64,000 nt of DNA, from NCBI GenBank assembly GCA_900708905.1, contig CAADRB010000061.1, forward strand, positions 18,066 through 82,065, read 5' to 3'. Origin of the DNA: Hymenolepis diminuta. Taxonomy: Eukaryota > Platyhelminthes > Cestoda > Cyclophyllidea > Hymenolepididae. The position numbers and the translations under genes are program-made. The notes beneath the pieces were generated by a model. It ran no database searches and was not told the origin of the DNA. It saw only the letters and a program-made list of their open reading frames with translations. Positions 1-14,350 of this stretch are shown one piece after another (within the stretch, counting starts at the first letter, position 1; every line of letters starts with the position of its first letter).

Positions 1-3000
1 CCCCTCCATCAGCCATGGTCTAACGTGCGCAAGTCTCCCGACTGCGTAGAAATACATACACAAAATTAGATTTAACCAGGCTGCTCTTTATCCAGAATTG
101 CGTTCAGCCAAACAATCGATATTTACATTTCTCAAAGAAATTTTACACGTCCCTTAGCCAATGCTTATAGTGTCTATTTTAAACAAATAAATGACAGGTC
201 CGACGTTTATTTATTATTCTAATTTTAAGGCGGAAGAGAAAATATACCATTTGGTTAAACCAGTTAAATTGCAACTGCTGAGGTGATTAAGAGTAATTTT
301 CTCTAATTAATTTAATTAATCAGGAGATGTATGTATGAGTGGTTAGTACAATCGTTGCTAAATTTAGAATCACCAAGGTTACGCGTAATTGTTAATTGTC
401 TTTCGGAAATTAGCATAGTGAAGAGAAGCCGTCTAATAAGGAATTCTATCGTTCCCTACTATTTCATGTCTTCATTTTGACCTTTTCTCGAATTATGTTA
501 AGGAAAATGTACCTTAATCACCACGGTCTTTCTCTGATAGGACGCCTTGGCATTTATTGTGTCAGAGTTAATAAATCATTGATGTATCAGTGATGTTGTC
601 AAAGGACGTTATTTCTACCGAAATATCTCGAAACCTCGGATAAGGTTTATAAGGTAAGTAAGGCAACCAACCTTGACGGAACATAAATTGGCCCAGCACC
701 ATTCGTGAAGCTTTAGCTAAAACGTCTTCATTTGCAGAAAGGTTACGGTGAATGTGCTGCTGAAAAAAGAAGGCCAACTACAGTGAATCAACCTGTTCTG
801 GGGTGTATTTTTACCCAGAAATACCGCTTCCTATTCCACGTCATGCTCATTCATGCTGCTAAATTCAAGTGAAAGATGAGTTACTTATTCTTCACTTTTT
901 TCCATCCTAAAATCCTGTTTCAGCACGCAATTGAGGGCATACATTTAGCATAATTAATCCTAATCTGAATCCATTTTTTATAAAACGGAGAAGTACAGGT
1001 TTTTAAACGCGTTATTTTAAATCTATATCTTAGCTTAACTACTTCGCTCTACGATTATTTCAGATCAGATCAGCTAATGTCAATTAAAAATATTATTTTG
1101 ATATTTATGAATCGTTCGATTACTAGAATATTCCACGCCGGTAGTAGAGCTGTCAGGGTTCATGTCTGTGATGGGTGCGGCTAATATATCGGGTTTTTCA
1201 CCAGACTTCGCTATCTTACCTCTCCTTTCAAAAAGAAGGGAAACTATTACTTTCCTTTAGTGGGTTTGGGACCTAATAGGCTATTAAAAGGAAGACATTT
1301 ACACATTTTTTCATGAATATTTTGAAAATACCTGCTATGAATAATTATTTCTGTTGGGTATTTTGATAACTCATTGTAAGCGTACTTGAAATTTAAATTT
1401 TACTGCCATGATTTAATTTTTGATCTTACCAATATCACCCATGCACGCAAATACTTATTAAGATCGCTACTTTGACGTGAGAACACACTCTTGATTCATG
1501 CTATTATAAAAGGTAAAATACGTGCTCTAAGTAGAAACAATCTAGAATATTATTGTACCATTAATTAAGTTGAAAGCAGAAGTATATTTAAGTTTAGTAG
1601 TTATCCATCTGAGGAATTTACACCACTTCTACACTTCATCCATCAAGCTCTATGGTTGGTGCCCCCATTTGGTCATAATATCCATTCGCTTCGTGAAATC
1701 CCTCTTATTAATTTATCTAGGTTTTTGCGATTCAGTTATATTGGATTACCAATATCACAGTTAATTTTTCATTAACTGAAGTAGTTTTTACCTTTTCAAT
1801 ATTCCAAATGCTTTCAACATAACTTCCTAATTTGTTAATTTTAAACTTATCATTTCCCAAATCTACCTTGGTAACCGCTTTAATTAGTTTCGACAACATT
1901 TTTTTCTGGCAGATAGCGTAAATAATGAATATGGAATGAGCTTTGAAAATAAATTATATTTCTTAAATGTAGCTATTTTTAGTTGGCTATTTTGAAGGCC
2001 AAATGCAAATCTCCCAAAGACGACTTTTATGACTGAAATTCGTCAGTTTATCCTACAGTAAATCGATGTAAATCTGCCAAACTTCACTCTCTTGTCTTCT
2101 TCTCACGATCATATAGATACTGACAAATTTAAGCTTCAAAACCTTTCCAAGTTATCACCAAACAGTGAGCTCCAAAACCCTGTTGTTCAAGTACAAAGGT
2201 GATGATGATTTTTTACAGAAGTACATGTTAGGGTCGATACAGGAAGTACCACGCAGAAATTAAAGCCATACCTTTATAATTTATTTGCTTCAATTCCAAT
2301 TGAACTATCATATGTGAAATTCTTCTCCCATAGGACAGAATGAATAAATAGATAAAAGTCACTCATATGTTAGGACGAAAAAGCTGTTTGCTCAGCCGTG
2401 TGAGAAAGCTGTCAAGAGGAAACTCAAGTTTTTTTTTCTTTTTCAGATGAGTCAGCACCTCGATGTCTCTAATAGCGACTACTTTGAATAGAAATGCAGA
2501 TAAATGACAGAGCTTTATTGATATTATCGTATGATAGATGATGACTTTATAAGAGAAGAGCAAATGGATGTTATTGTTTATACTGCACCGTAATCATTCT
2601 AATTCATAAGTATTATATTCTTAATGATATTGGAATGGATTTTTTTATTTATAACAGGAATAACTACACACTAATCTTCTTATTTCAACTAATTACAGAG
2701 AAAAGATAGGGAAGCCCATATGATAGGAATGACGAAGCAGAAAAATAAAAAGATGATATAAATGTGAACCCACCTGCGTCTTTTGCAATCGCATCCATGA
2801 TGTCAAAGTGATTATTGGAAATCTGTTAAAAACCTATCTCACCGCACTTAAAATTCAGTAAAATTCCAAAAGTTGAAATGTGAGGGCATATTTTGAGAAC
2901 ATATGGAGCATTATCTTTTTCTTGATAAAAATTAAATTTTGTGTATATCGAAATAAATCTAGCTAATTGATGAATTATTTTATGATCTAGGTTCAATGGT

Positions 3001-6000
3001 AATAGAGTATGTGTTCGTGAGCTTTAGAAAAGAGAGTTTCATTTTCTTCACTAAAAATAACATTTAAACAGCTCTTTTCATGGCTGTAATGTTTACCTTC
3101 TAAATAAACATAGATTTCAGTATTTTTATCATTAGCATCCAATGCAAAGATGCAGAGGTGAAGGGAAGATAGCGCGTAGAGTATAAAGTTTGGGGTTCAG
3201 GAGTTTCGGGCACTTGGTTCACCATATCGTTAACTTTATCTAATGGTGATAATTTACCACATCATGATCTAAAATTCCTATGTCCAGGATGTGACTCCCG
3301 GATTCCTGAGTGAGCTCATATTCAAAATGCTTAAAGCTTATTGGGCAATTAGTTAAATCACAATGAAGAACAGCCCATTAATATTAACATATCAGAGTTT
3401 ACTTCAGCACACTTCTACCAGTATGTAGACATTCTACTGCTTTTAAGGATATTGCAGACTAGTCTATAGGGCATGAAATTGATGAACAAATATTTGAATG
3501 TTAAGAGTGGTTCTTAGGTTAGGAAGATCTAATACACTTTTCATTTCTGGCAGCTTTTGATTGACTAAAACCCATCGGAAATCCGACTTCAAAAGGTTCA
3601 ATCAGAGAATCTTTTTCTTCGGAATCGAGAAGCTGTTATGTTAGTTCAGACCTTAATAGTGATTGGTTAACATGTTAATATTGGTCGATAAAGATATCTC
3701 TAATTCTCATCTGAAGTGATTGTTAGAAAACGGTTTTCCCTATATTTATTATTATTGTCCGTTACATCGTAAGAAAAACTTTTGCGAATTTAATCCCTGG
3801 GGATCATCTTAATAATAGAAGCAGTAAACGAGTCCAAAAAGGATATTAAACAGGACAGCGGTCAATATAAAACAGGTTAGAACAGCAAAAATGTTGCCTT
3901 TTAGATTTCGGTGACATCAGGTTGTTCATATTTCCATAAGAGGCAGGAGTCCATTTTACAACGTCCTAACGTTCAGTCTTCATCATTCGAAACCCAGGTT
4001 CGTGGGTTAGATGAAATCCATGATCTTCAGGATTTGTTGTCAAACTGATTTCATTCTTTCAGCTACGGGCAAGCAAGAGCAAGTCGGCCAAGGGCTTAGG
4101 GCACTTCGTAAATTTATGATATATCGATGTTCGGATTATTTGAAATTGTTACCAGATCGATCAGTTTGGCAAACTTGTTTGCACCAAGAATTTCACAGTT
4201 AGAAATTTCAGATACTATCGCAATAGCATACACGGATTATCAAGCTTCTCTATAATAAAGAGCTCAAAACTTCAAAGATCATGATGTTCTCATATATTCC
4301 TCTTAATAATCTCCTATCTCTCAATTTTCCCTCACAAAAATACTTTTAAAGCATCAATACTTCATTAAAAAGACCTTCAAACACATTTCTCAAGTTAAAG
4401 TGTGCAAATCACGTCAATACTTGTGGGAGTACATTTATGTACAAAAAGTACCGATTTACCACAATTTGAAACCGAAATCAAAGTCCAATATGGGAATTTT
4501 TTGATAAATTACAGCTTATTATTAGTGATTCCGGAGCCCGACTATAAAATCGCCAATACCAGGGAAATAGGAGAGCAAATCATCCACAGTTGGCTAATGT
4601 TACTATGTTAACACAAAGTTCTCTCTACCCCTTCCTATTTAATGATCTGTTAGTCATATTTGGGAGGCTGTTTCGGTGTGAAGTTATTCGGCTAAGTTGA
4701 TGGCGAAATTCCAGTGCCAATAAAAATATGAAATCCGATATATTAGAGTAAAAAGCCACTGCACTTATGAGTGGTAAAAGGCGATATCTATTATTTTCAC
4801 AGTGAGGCGATTGTACTCTGGAATGATGTGGTTAATCCGATTAATTTAATTAGAAAAAAGTTTATATTTCTGATCATACAAAATTAACTTTAGAATGATA
4901 AATTTTACCTAGTGAAACAAGATGGAAAATATGTTTCGAAATTATTTAACGAAATCGTAAGAGTAGTGATTTATAGCGCAGGTGATGTATTTCAGTGAAA
5001 ATGGTGCGTTTTATTCTTGAAACAGAATCCTTTTTGAGAGGAATAACCGACTGGAAAGTGACTTGCCTGTCAATGCTTGCAACTCAAAAAGGTCACTATC
5101 TGTATTATTCTTCGAATAAGTCAATCATTTTGCGTTATTTTTAAGTTAGAGTAAACTGAATAATAAGGTCTAGAATAGGTCTCTTAAGACTGTAAATTAC
5201 ACAAGACTGCTATCGGATAAAATTTATAAAATTTCTTACTAAAGGGGACCATCTAGCTATCTGATTTTGAGGAGATTTTATGTAAATGAAGCACTGTGAT
5301 AAAATAGAGAAAAAATTTTGGGTAACCTTGTGAAAGATGGCTAACTCTTCCAGTTACGGCAATTTTCACTATGCTCGAAAAGAGAAACAAAACAAATGAA
5401 CACGATTTCTAACACCTTGAGATCCGATAGAGAACAAAAAAGTCCAAATTATGATATTTAACCATGGTACTGATATCAAATCGGGTATTAGTGTTTACAT
5501 AGAACAAATTCGGATCAAATTAAGGTACACATTTTACATGGTTAAATAAAGAGTGGAATTCCATTAATTACAGTAGGTCAATAAAATAGAAAGCAATCGA
5601 CATGACATTGTTCAGATATTACACAAAGAACTGCCTGGAGTAACCCGTACCGAATTAAGGGAATAAGTTAAGGTTACAGCTAACGAAAAGGTAGCAATGT
5701 TGATGTAAAACGAAGGAGGGGGACGGGATTAGACGAGGCTAAATGGGTTGCGTATGGATTAAATAAATCTCAGGGTTGCAAGGTTCATTGAGAAGAAATA
5801 TCAGTTCATTCAGATTTAGACATTGGCACAAAGAGTCAGGCCATTTCATATCACTATGACCTTAGCAAATACCTGAAACTAGTAAAAATATTCCAGAACA
5901 TGTTCACCAAATTGAACTTATTAATGAAGAGGAGAAAACTCCGTATTACATTTATTTGCCTGGCGCGAAATGTGCAGATTTTATAAATAAACGAACAACG

Positions 6001-7230
6001 ACTATTATTATTGTTACAAAAAGTTATCCATCAGCGATCTGAGGGGAGAATGAATCCATTTATAAATTAGTCATATCAATCAGATTGTAGAAATGATCTA
6101 ACTTTGGTAGATTATAATCGAAAGTCTTTAATACTGAAATAATTCTTTCATTTGTCCCATTGGTATCGATTTATGCTGATTTCCATTGATCCTTGAAAGG
6201 ATTTCCAAAATTAAGTTCATTCAGTAGTACTGAGCATATTCATTCTCTCTGTCTGAAAGAGTTTCGGCAAAATGGTTGTGTAAAAGTAAATGCTATATTT
6301 CAGTTTGTGTTGTTAGTTGAACGCATACCATAGAATTGCATAAACGGAAATTGGTATGACAGGAAAAGATAAATCCTAATGACATCTACGTATTCTACTT
6401 GTTAAAGGATGGAAATTATTGGTAATTTTTTCGTTAATATTATCACTTTTGTAACTATCATTTGCTATAAGATCTACGCTATTGATTTATTGAAAGAAGG
6501 CGTTTTCAACGCTCGCCTTAAGCATTCATCCTGCGTCTCCATTCTAGATACATTTTAAATTATGTTTTGCACAAAATGTGCAAACAAACTTCAGGAAGGT
6601 AAAAATGTTTAAGTGTTCCCATTTTAAAATATGCTTTTTAAGACTCTGGTTTTATTTTAGAAAGATGCATTAACGGAAACGGTTAGTTCGAGTAACTTAT
6701 TTTTGTCTTTTCATCTGACTTCTGATGTATAAACGCCATTAAGAAACGCATTTGGCAATATGTGATTCAGTACTTTTATAGATGAACTAATGTCCTTTCT
6801 GGGAGCATTTGAAGGATGATTCATCTATATAATGAGATTTAATCACATTGATCAGGTTAATGTGAGTTGGCTCATCATTCCTTAGACTTCTTTAACATGA
6901 ATTAAGCTATCGATACTGACGTTGTCCGGGTTTAAACTGAGCCCATTAACTACCAAACATTTGGATGCATCACTGGCAATGTAATAAATAGAAGTCATGA
7001 GTTTTGATGAGTGTACAACGGCGGTACGACCAAAAAATTAAACTGACTGAGGGTCAAATATACGAGTTAAATTAGAGGTGCATATCTTTAAAGTGCGCTA
7101 ACATAATGTAAGATTGAAAATTGCACGATTTCGGTCATGGAAAATAAAGATTTTTCCTACATTACTATAGTGATTGATCCTTCCGTATTCCTAAAAATTA
7201 CGTGGTTTGCTTCTGCCTGATAATTTGCGC
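1..7230. other. AT-rich intergenic DNA, nothing recognised
   Basis: No coding exon, RNA gene or intact transposon could be supported here. Open frames are all below 70 codons and lack family motifs, GC-rich codon patches or flanking splice signals. The stretch is uniformly AT-rich with scattered homopolymer runs. It could hold very diverged repeats that reading by eye cannot resolve. Confidence 0.6.
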
Positions 7231-7231
7231 T

Positions 7232-7400
7232 TCGATGGTACATTGGTCACCATGCCTGTCTCCTACGAATCCCACACCCTGTCAGTGAAATGACCAAACA
7301 CATTGGTTAAGTCTTTTAAGTATAGGCGGAATAATTCAAGTCTTTTATCAGGAAAACTCCATGATGTCAATCTTATACCCAAGATGAGCGTTAAAAAATA
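7232..7400 (+). repeat. Degenerate tRNA-derived SINE copy
   Basis: Aligned by eye to the best family copy near 50.87 kb, this segment shares in order the GGTAC start, a CACC-TG-TGTCT block, a CCACACCC block, a GTGAAATGACCAA block (GTGAGAGGAATGGCCAA in the better copy), and at the 3' end ATGATG followed by CCCAAGATGAG. The B-box segment is missing, apparently through a deletion of about 20 bp. It is therefore a dead copy on the + strand. Confidence 0.5.
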
Positions 7401-9804
7401 TTTCTCCAAATGAAGTTGAGAATTATTAATTACATGAATTGAAATATTTTAAAAGATGTTTATTAAAATTCCCATTGAATACTAGACCGTCGTGGAAGAA
7501 GTATCGCACTCCTTTGAATTTGTATCCCTTTAATATTAGGAAGAGAGTATTAAAAACCTTATCATCTTATAAAATCGGTTTGTATCACCAATCCTATCTC
7601 ATTAATAATAGGACGAATAGTAAACGATACAAAACATATAGTTAACAAAAAATAAATAATCATTAACTAAAATCAGGGTTAATCATTTACTAGCTCTCAT
7701 TACTCAGGTAAATTTGATCATAAAAGGATATTTTTCGAAAAAGGTCCAATCATATCTTCCTTATATATAACTTTATTTTAGCCATCGACTTCTTGGAAGT
7801 GTTAATTAGACTGATAGAATCGAATCAAATTAGGTCTTAGTTGTTATTGATTTGACTCTTCATACTTTTGAAATAAATGCCGAATTCTACATTCATTCCT
7901 AATCGAGATTTTTAAGATGGTGTTAAATGATCGACGCTGTCGGTGAATCTCTATGCGTCACTTTCGTTTCAATTAAAATGACAGTAATTACTGATGCGAT
8001 CAGCCGACTTAACTGGCTGTCTTAATGCGCGCAGTGAGAATGAAACAGCATGAATCCACACGAGGTACTACCGATGTATTTACCTGTCTGACTGTGAAAT
8101 TCTCATCGGAAAGTGGAAAAAAGTATCCACAAATACTTCAGATTAATAACAATAAGCTTAAGCATACCTCATTAAACATTTATATATTGCATGAGAGATA
8201 AGAATTCAAGAAGTAGCTTTTTTAGGAAATTCAGTAGGTCTCAAGATTGCAAATTAGTAAATTTCATCCACTCATACAGATAAATCAAATTAAATGCAAG
8301 TAAGAAAATGAGAGTCGCTTGGAGAAATTTAACCATTTCTTCTCGATGTCTTGCTTAATTCCTTCATGATATTGGCTCTTTTATGAATGGAAAACAAATG
8401 ACATCGTTTCACATTATAAATAAATCAAATCAGGTAAAAAAAGTATTTTTCTGAAAACAATAGACTGACCATTTATTGTACTTATTCCACTTTATTCCTC
8501 ATTTTAGTACCTTAAAACTGGTCTAAACAACTAATCAATATAATTATTTAGTCCGTTAATCAATAGATACGATTTGGAGAGAGGATGTAGGTCCTAAAAT
8601 ATGATATTCCTTGAGCAAAGAACAAACTTAAATTAGGAAACTTCAGTCTTGGAACCAAGATTTCTACATACCTAGTGCACAAATCAGGCGACTTTAGAGA
8701 TTGTCGAATAAATTCACATTATTAGTGATGTGAACTTGAATTCGATCAACAAAACTCTCTTACATGTGAACATTTGGTCAGTGGCCTATTAAAAAGCGAT
8801 AGGAAGCAGAGTTTCGATTTGACGCCCAAAAAGCCTGATACTTCCAGTAAATTTTTTAAGCATCCCTTTAGAAAACTTCACGATCTTAGCAAATCAAATC
8901 GCAGTTTTAATTAGCATTAACCGACTTTTTACTTTGCGAAACAAATGCATTTCTAGGTTTATTTATCTTTTCCGGTCAATTTCCAATGGTGATGATGGAT
9001 CGCTTCAATCAATCTTATATACTATTACCCTTACGATATCATCTCCAGTCATTAAGATAGCATCATCTGCTGATGAGATCAGTTGATTTAAGTCTATTCT
9101 AGTGTGTGCATACTAAATGAAATCGACGGGAACTAACACGATATGTAAATCATGCACTTACTTGTTAGACTGTGGAAGTTCTCAACGGAAATCAGAATAC
9201 TGTATAAGTAGTCATTTAAGTGAGTTATGTCCATGTTTATATCAAAAGATTTCTTTGTTTATCGGATTTCACAAGGCAGTTTGAAATTTGTGTCTGAATA
9301 GCTGTATAACCTACTGACCTGACTCTATATTTAGAGGTCAAGTGTAATTTCAAGTTTATGTCAAATGTTATTCCGCTTTTAAAGTACTCTCGTTTTCCAC
9401 CCCTTTTCTTCCTTTATAAACAATACAAATCTATTTGTTAACTCTAAATATAATAAATGTTATAATTCGTACCGGCTTAATTCAGAACGATCCTCCACCG
9501 GATGTCTGGGTGAATAAAACTATGTACTGCCCTTCTCTTTTTGAATGTGGTGAGAATTACAGTTATTGAAAGATTCAGCCATCTTAAATTTGGTCCGCAA
9601 TTCTACTGTCGTGCACAGACTGACCACATTAAGTGTCGTTCATTTGCCTGTTTTACCGGTAGTCTAGCGGTAATCGATGGCGAACAGATGGTCAGGTGAA
9701 TACACAAAGACGCCCGAGAAAGCTGATAAATCTACGTCTACTTTTTTACTTCTATTTAACAAAGTGATTCAATATCTCTGTACACCTGTCAAGGATAGAT
9801 ATCT

Positions 9805-9945
9805 GTGAGAAGCCATCTTATTTACCAGACTTAACCCGTGCGGTTTGCTACTTCACTCAATGTGTGCACCTATGATCGAACCCGTGATTCCCTAACTTCG
9901 CATACGTGCACGTTAACCACTGGTTGGCTTTATTTCCCATTACCT
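9805..9945 (-). repeat. tRNA-derived SINE copy, minus strand, A and B boxes visible
   Basis: Read on the minus strand it has an A box TGGTTAACGTG (9,919-9,909), fitting TRGYNNANNNG, and a B box GGGTTCGATCA (9,883-9,873), close to GGTTCGANNCC. The gap between them is about 25 nt, shorter than the 32 of a canonical tRNA. The part after the B box matches the family body (CACAC-AGTGA, GC-AAC-GCAC, GTCT-G). RNA polymerase III promoter boxes of this kind are typical of tRNA-derived SINEs. I see no acceptor-stem pairing that would make it a real tRNA. Confidence 0.55.
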
Positions 9946-12659
9946 TTTTGTTATTGACCCTGTCAGAATTTAGGTTGATGGTAAAATGACACTGGGGAAT
10001 GAAACTATGTAAATCCTATTATTAGTCTAATTTACAGCGTGCTTATTGAAGTGGATGAGCGAAGGACAGGCGCAAACAATACTCAAGGCCAGTATAAATT
10101 ATTTTCATCATAGTGATTGATCAGCATGCTTCAAACAATTTGCAGACGCTATTTATTTATAAACGCCGTTCTTTGTAAATAAAAAGCGCGGCGGTTGGGC
10201 TTCTCAGCCTCGGTTACTTAAATCATTAATCATTTAATCAATCTTCCGTCTCATGACCTCGGGTCTGAATGGGTCAAAATAGCCAGAGTGGTCACTATGG
10301 CCTTAAGTGATGTGGCAGAAACCATTTCAAATTAGAGCTGACGTTCGATTTGCCCTTTAATGAATCCCCAACTAATAAACCATTTCCAAATGTCCATTTA
10401 TCCTTAATTTTGAGTATCATCAACTGATGATCTTCATTACCATCAAGGTTCGTATCGATGAGCTGATCTAACTCTCAATGTGCATACCAAACGAAGAGAC
10501 ATGTAAATGACAGCCAGTGAAAATTTGCACAAAAATAAACGCTAAGTTCCCACTGAATAGAGTTGTAAAATACTTCCAAATGTGTCAGGATGCTAGGTGT
10601 AAGTAGTCATTTAGGTGGGTCTTGTCTATGTTTATAGTGGAGACTAGTTCTTTTCTTCAATACCAATTGGCTGTGAAGAGGCAGAAAAAGTGAAGTGAAT
10701 TACAATAAAGAAAATTTTATTTGCACAGCTCTGGTAAGCATTGTAAAAAGTTTTTACTTTCAGTCCAATAAAAGAGAAAGTTTTCTAGCAGTCAACTTGG
10801 AAAGAAAGGGAAACTTTTTGCTCTCGTCCAATCGATTAACAGTAAGCCGAGTTGGTTATTCTAGAAAACGCGTAAGGGGCAAATGGAGTTTTATGTACCC
10901 TTTCGATCTAATACTCCTTTGCTATTGGTATACCAATATCATTCCAGCTATTTGCGACCCAGTCATTGTAAGGATACGATTTGGATTAGTTTTTGCCTTA
11001 GTATTTACTGAGGAGAGAAGTATTAAAATTCGGGAATGTCAATCTTGAAACCAGAAGTTTTACATATTTCTGTCATAATCTGCTTTCCTCTGTAGGATAC
11101 CGTAACCAACTCTTCGATTTCCTAAGACATTGCATTATATCAACACAAGACGCACGTTTTCGTATAGATAGGTCGGTTTATATTATGCGCCATTTACAAC
11201 CGTAATGTAAATAAATTCATTCGAATAAAAGGGAATTAAAAGGTGGAAAATGAAGAATCTTACATATAAGAATTATTTAAGGAAAAATATTGTTTTCTTA
11301 TATGCATCAAGTTCCAGCTGTGGTTATGGATTCTATGGCCATAGAAACTCAATTCCTTGAGATTTTCGAGAGCTTTGGTTAGACCACTTAAGGTAAGTGG
11401 GTACAAAGTGTAGTAAATATCGGTTTTCTGGAGTGAAGATTAACGTTTGCATTTATCTTAATCTTGCATTCACAACCCACTCCAAGTTCATCCTATCGCA
11501 GAGGAAAGTTCACATCCGGATTGATTAAAAGACGGCATGGCGATGTCACTGCCATCTTGAAAATACTGATAAAATTCACCTACCCTAGTGGCCATACTGC
11601 CGCTGCCTGTGCCTAAATTGGCCTCATAAGCGCCCGCATATACGCATGATACATGATTTGCATGTCATGATCATAAAATGGCAGCATTTCAGTTATTTTG
11701 CAAATCAACTTAGGTTTTCCAATATATGAATACCTTTCTTACGAGCCGTTCTTCAGCTAATCATTTACGAATGTCTGCTGTAGCACACAATTAGTGATTC
11801 CTGACATTAACTGAGATATATTAAACCGTCTGTTCCAAACTCCATGAAAGACATGGAATTTCGTTTATTAGGTTGAGACAAGTATGGAACTGTTTTTTGG
11901 AAGTCTGTTCACCACAGTTTTAACAAAAGGGAGACATCTAAAAGATATCTATTTTTAGACGGTGTGTAGGAGATAACGACTAACAAATGGCAACTCTCTT
12001 TACCAGAATGCCTAGTTGAATGTTGTTCAAAGAATATTGTACAACAGTGATAGAAATTCGAAAGAGCGTGAGAACCAAGTGCATATAAAACGGGATGTAA
12101 ATGACGAAAGTCAAATTAGATGAGTCATCGCAAGGCAGAGGCGAGTGAAAATCGATAATCGATATCTTAAGGAACTGCAACTTGAAAAATTTGTCGACCT
12201 GATGATTCTGGAGCTCAGATGAAGTAGAGTTCTCCTACTTTTACAACTCCATACACTTCCTCATTAAGTTGAACACGCTCCCTCTTGAATTTTCACTTCC
12301 TATACGTTTTGATATTTACCCATGATAAAAAGATGTAAAGCCAAGGGAAATAAGTTAATGAGTCGACATACAAGTGCATTTCGGGCACAGAGGTACGAAA
12401 TATACTGGTTGCACTCGGTTTACGTGAGCGTTTGAACGTACAAATAATTTTGCATAAAACGATTTAAGCGAGCTTCCAATTTTAAAATAATATGGAGGAC
12501 AGTCCTTCAAAGAAAGAGCAAATAAATTAAGGTAAATTCCATAAAAATGAAGAACGATGCTTCATATATATTTTCCCATAATCTCGTCAAAAAACCCAAG
12601 TTTCACTCAATTTTTCCACTAATTTCTCATTGAAATCAGGATATTAGACATTATTATAA

Positions 12660-12700
12660 CCCGCGCCAATGCGAAAAATTATAGAATTTTTCGTTGCGGG
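12660..12700. repeat. Hairpin with 9-bp inner and 5-bp outer stems
   Basis: CGAAAAATT (12,672-12,680) and AATTTTTCG (12,685-12,693) pair perfectly around the loop ATAG. The flanking CCCGC (12,660-12,664) and GCGGG (12,696-12,700) form an outer stem separated by an uneven internal loop. It sits at the edge of dispersed repeat A and may be a transposon-end structure. Confidence 0.7.
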
Positions 12701-12935
12701 AAAGTAACAGAGACCGGGTGTGTAAAGTTCAATAAGAGGTAATGGGAGTGGATCGAACAGAGGGTTACTTCATTCGATTGTAAGATCCGGATTATAGAGT
12801 ATTCATTAAATGGACAATTCACTGTTTTAAGTTCCGAAATTCATAATTCGTCACCTGAGTTACTGATCAAATTTTTATCCACAATATCTAGCACTTATTA
12901 ACCGGTTGTTTAATTATGGTGGTTAGTTTTGCCAC
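12660..12935. repeat. Dispersed repeat A, copy 1 (headed by a hairpin)
   Basis: About 270 bp align with 38,470-38,770 in the same orientation. Shared blocks are TTGCGGGAA, TTACTTCATT-GATT, CGGATT-TA, TTCAT-ATTCGTC, a TATC-GCACTTATT block and GGTTGTTTAATTATG-TGG. The copy begins with a strong hairpin at 12,660-12,700. No ORF and no matched long terminal inverted repeats were seen, so the class (MITE, SINE or LTR piece) is unknown. Confidence 0.55.
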
Positions 12936-14109
12936 TTCAGTTCATTTCTTCTTTTTAAGGCCGAAAAAGCGACATGATCTCGCAAGATCTTAACCTAGCC
13001 GAGATCATTAAGCAAAGTTCACTCAAGCCGGCCTCTGGGGATAATATAAGCCTTAAACAATCACCTCAATGAACCAAGATTTTGTTAATACTCAATTAAT
13101 GGATCTTTTCTAAAGCACTTATTGGCAATGACGTCGCAGGAAAAAGATGCTTTAAAATAAATGATAAGGAGAATAGTTTTCCTGGCATGTTAACGTAGCT
13201 TTGAAGAGATAAGATTACTTATTTAATTAGAAAGCAACTTTCAACATGACGATAATATCTAGGTTCAAATTAAGAAAATGCTTTTCAAAACTAATGTAGG
13301 ATAGAGAAAATAACGTTCTTGAGCTTTTCCGTTTCAGAAATTCATGCCCTGTCTCTAAAATTGAGCAATGAGATAGGTAAATTCAACTGCTGCACATTCA
13401 TAAAAGGGTTTCAAGGTTATCATCTCCGGTTTGCAGATGGGCACGTTGTCAGTCGATGTCAGAGACCGTAGTGATGAAATTGAATCTTGGGGACTAGGTT
13501 ATTTATTTAAATAACATCAAGTAATCAGTTAATCTGAGGTCCCACTTACTAAATGTAAACAATTTGCTAAATGCTAACCCAAATGTAAGGTAGTTGTGGA
13601 GATAAGTGGGGGATCTATAACATCCATTTTATAAAATGCGAATCATTTCGGGCAACATGTACTTAAATACAGATACCGATACCAGTTTTATAGGTGCATA
13701 ATTTAACTTAACATATGACCACGAATTTGCATATTTCGCCAATAGTCAATAGGCAATCAATAAGAGAGGTAGAAGTTCAAAGGAACCTCCTACAAATGAG
13801 TTTGATTATTTCATTAGTTTCAGTTTCTGCCAGTTAAATTGGGTAAATTTCAACTAACCGGGTAAATCAGTCTTTTCAAAGGAAGAATTTCGCAGAGAAG
13901 GATTTTATTTAGAAGTATTCACCCACACCATTTTCACACCTTATTTCCTATGGATGTTGGCCGACTTCAGAATTTGTATCGAAGGAAAAATAATTTCAGA
14001 GCTTAATTGTCATTGAAACGATCCTCATCTACCTTTTGAATTTGATGCCTCCTTTTTAGATCATATTTTATTGCTATTCTCATTCACTACATTACCAAGA
14101 AAAGGTAGG

Positions 14110-14350
14110 GCTAATGCGATTGGGTGGTTAAACTCTGTTCTAATGTGCGCGTAAACCAGATGATAGTGACAAATGCCTAAACCAACACGAAATGAAATTA
14201 CTATACTTACATAATAGACCGCAAATTTGCACATTCATTTACATTAGTTAGCGGCGTAAAATAAGTGCAAAGTGCGAAAAATCGTGTAAACAGTCATTTC
14301 AATTCGGTCATTGTTGCGCTTAACTAAACGAATGTTTTTTTCTGCAACAT
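14110..14350 (+). repeat. Array unit 4 (core)
   Basis: This is one of the two best-preserved cores. It contains ACACGAAATGAAATTAC, a block matching TTAGACTG, GCGGCGTAAAATA, GTGCAAAGTG and AGTCATTTCAA, all in the same order as the unit centred on 15.3 kb. The following 300 bp also align to the unit 1.0-1.05 kb downstream. Confidence 0.6.

Noticed and set aside
9873..9919. Possible functional tRNA gene
   Set aside because: A and B boxes are present but no 7-bp acceptor stem or proper anticodon arm; the body matches the SINE family.
10695..11048. 117-codon open frame, the longest outside the gene
   Set aside because: GTG start, directly behind a decayed repeat unit, no recognisable domain. Treated as chance or repeat debris.
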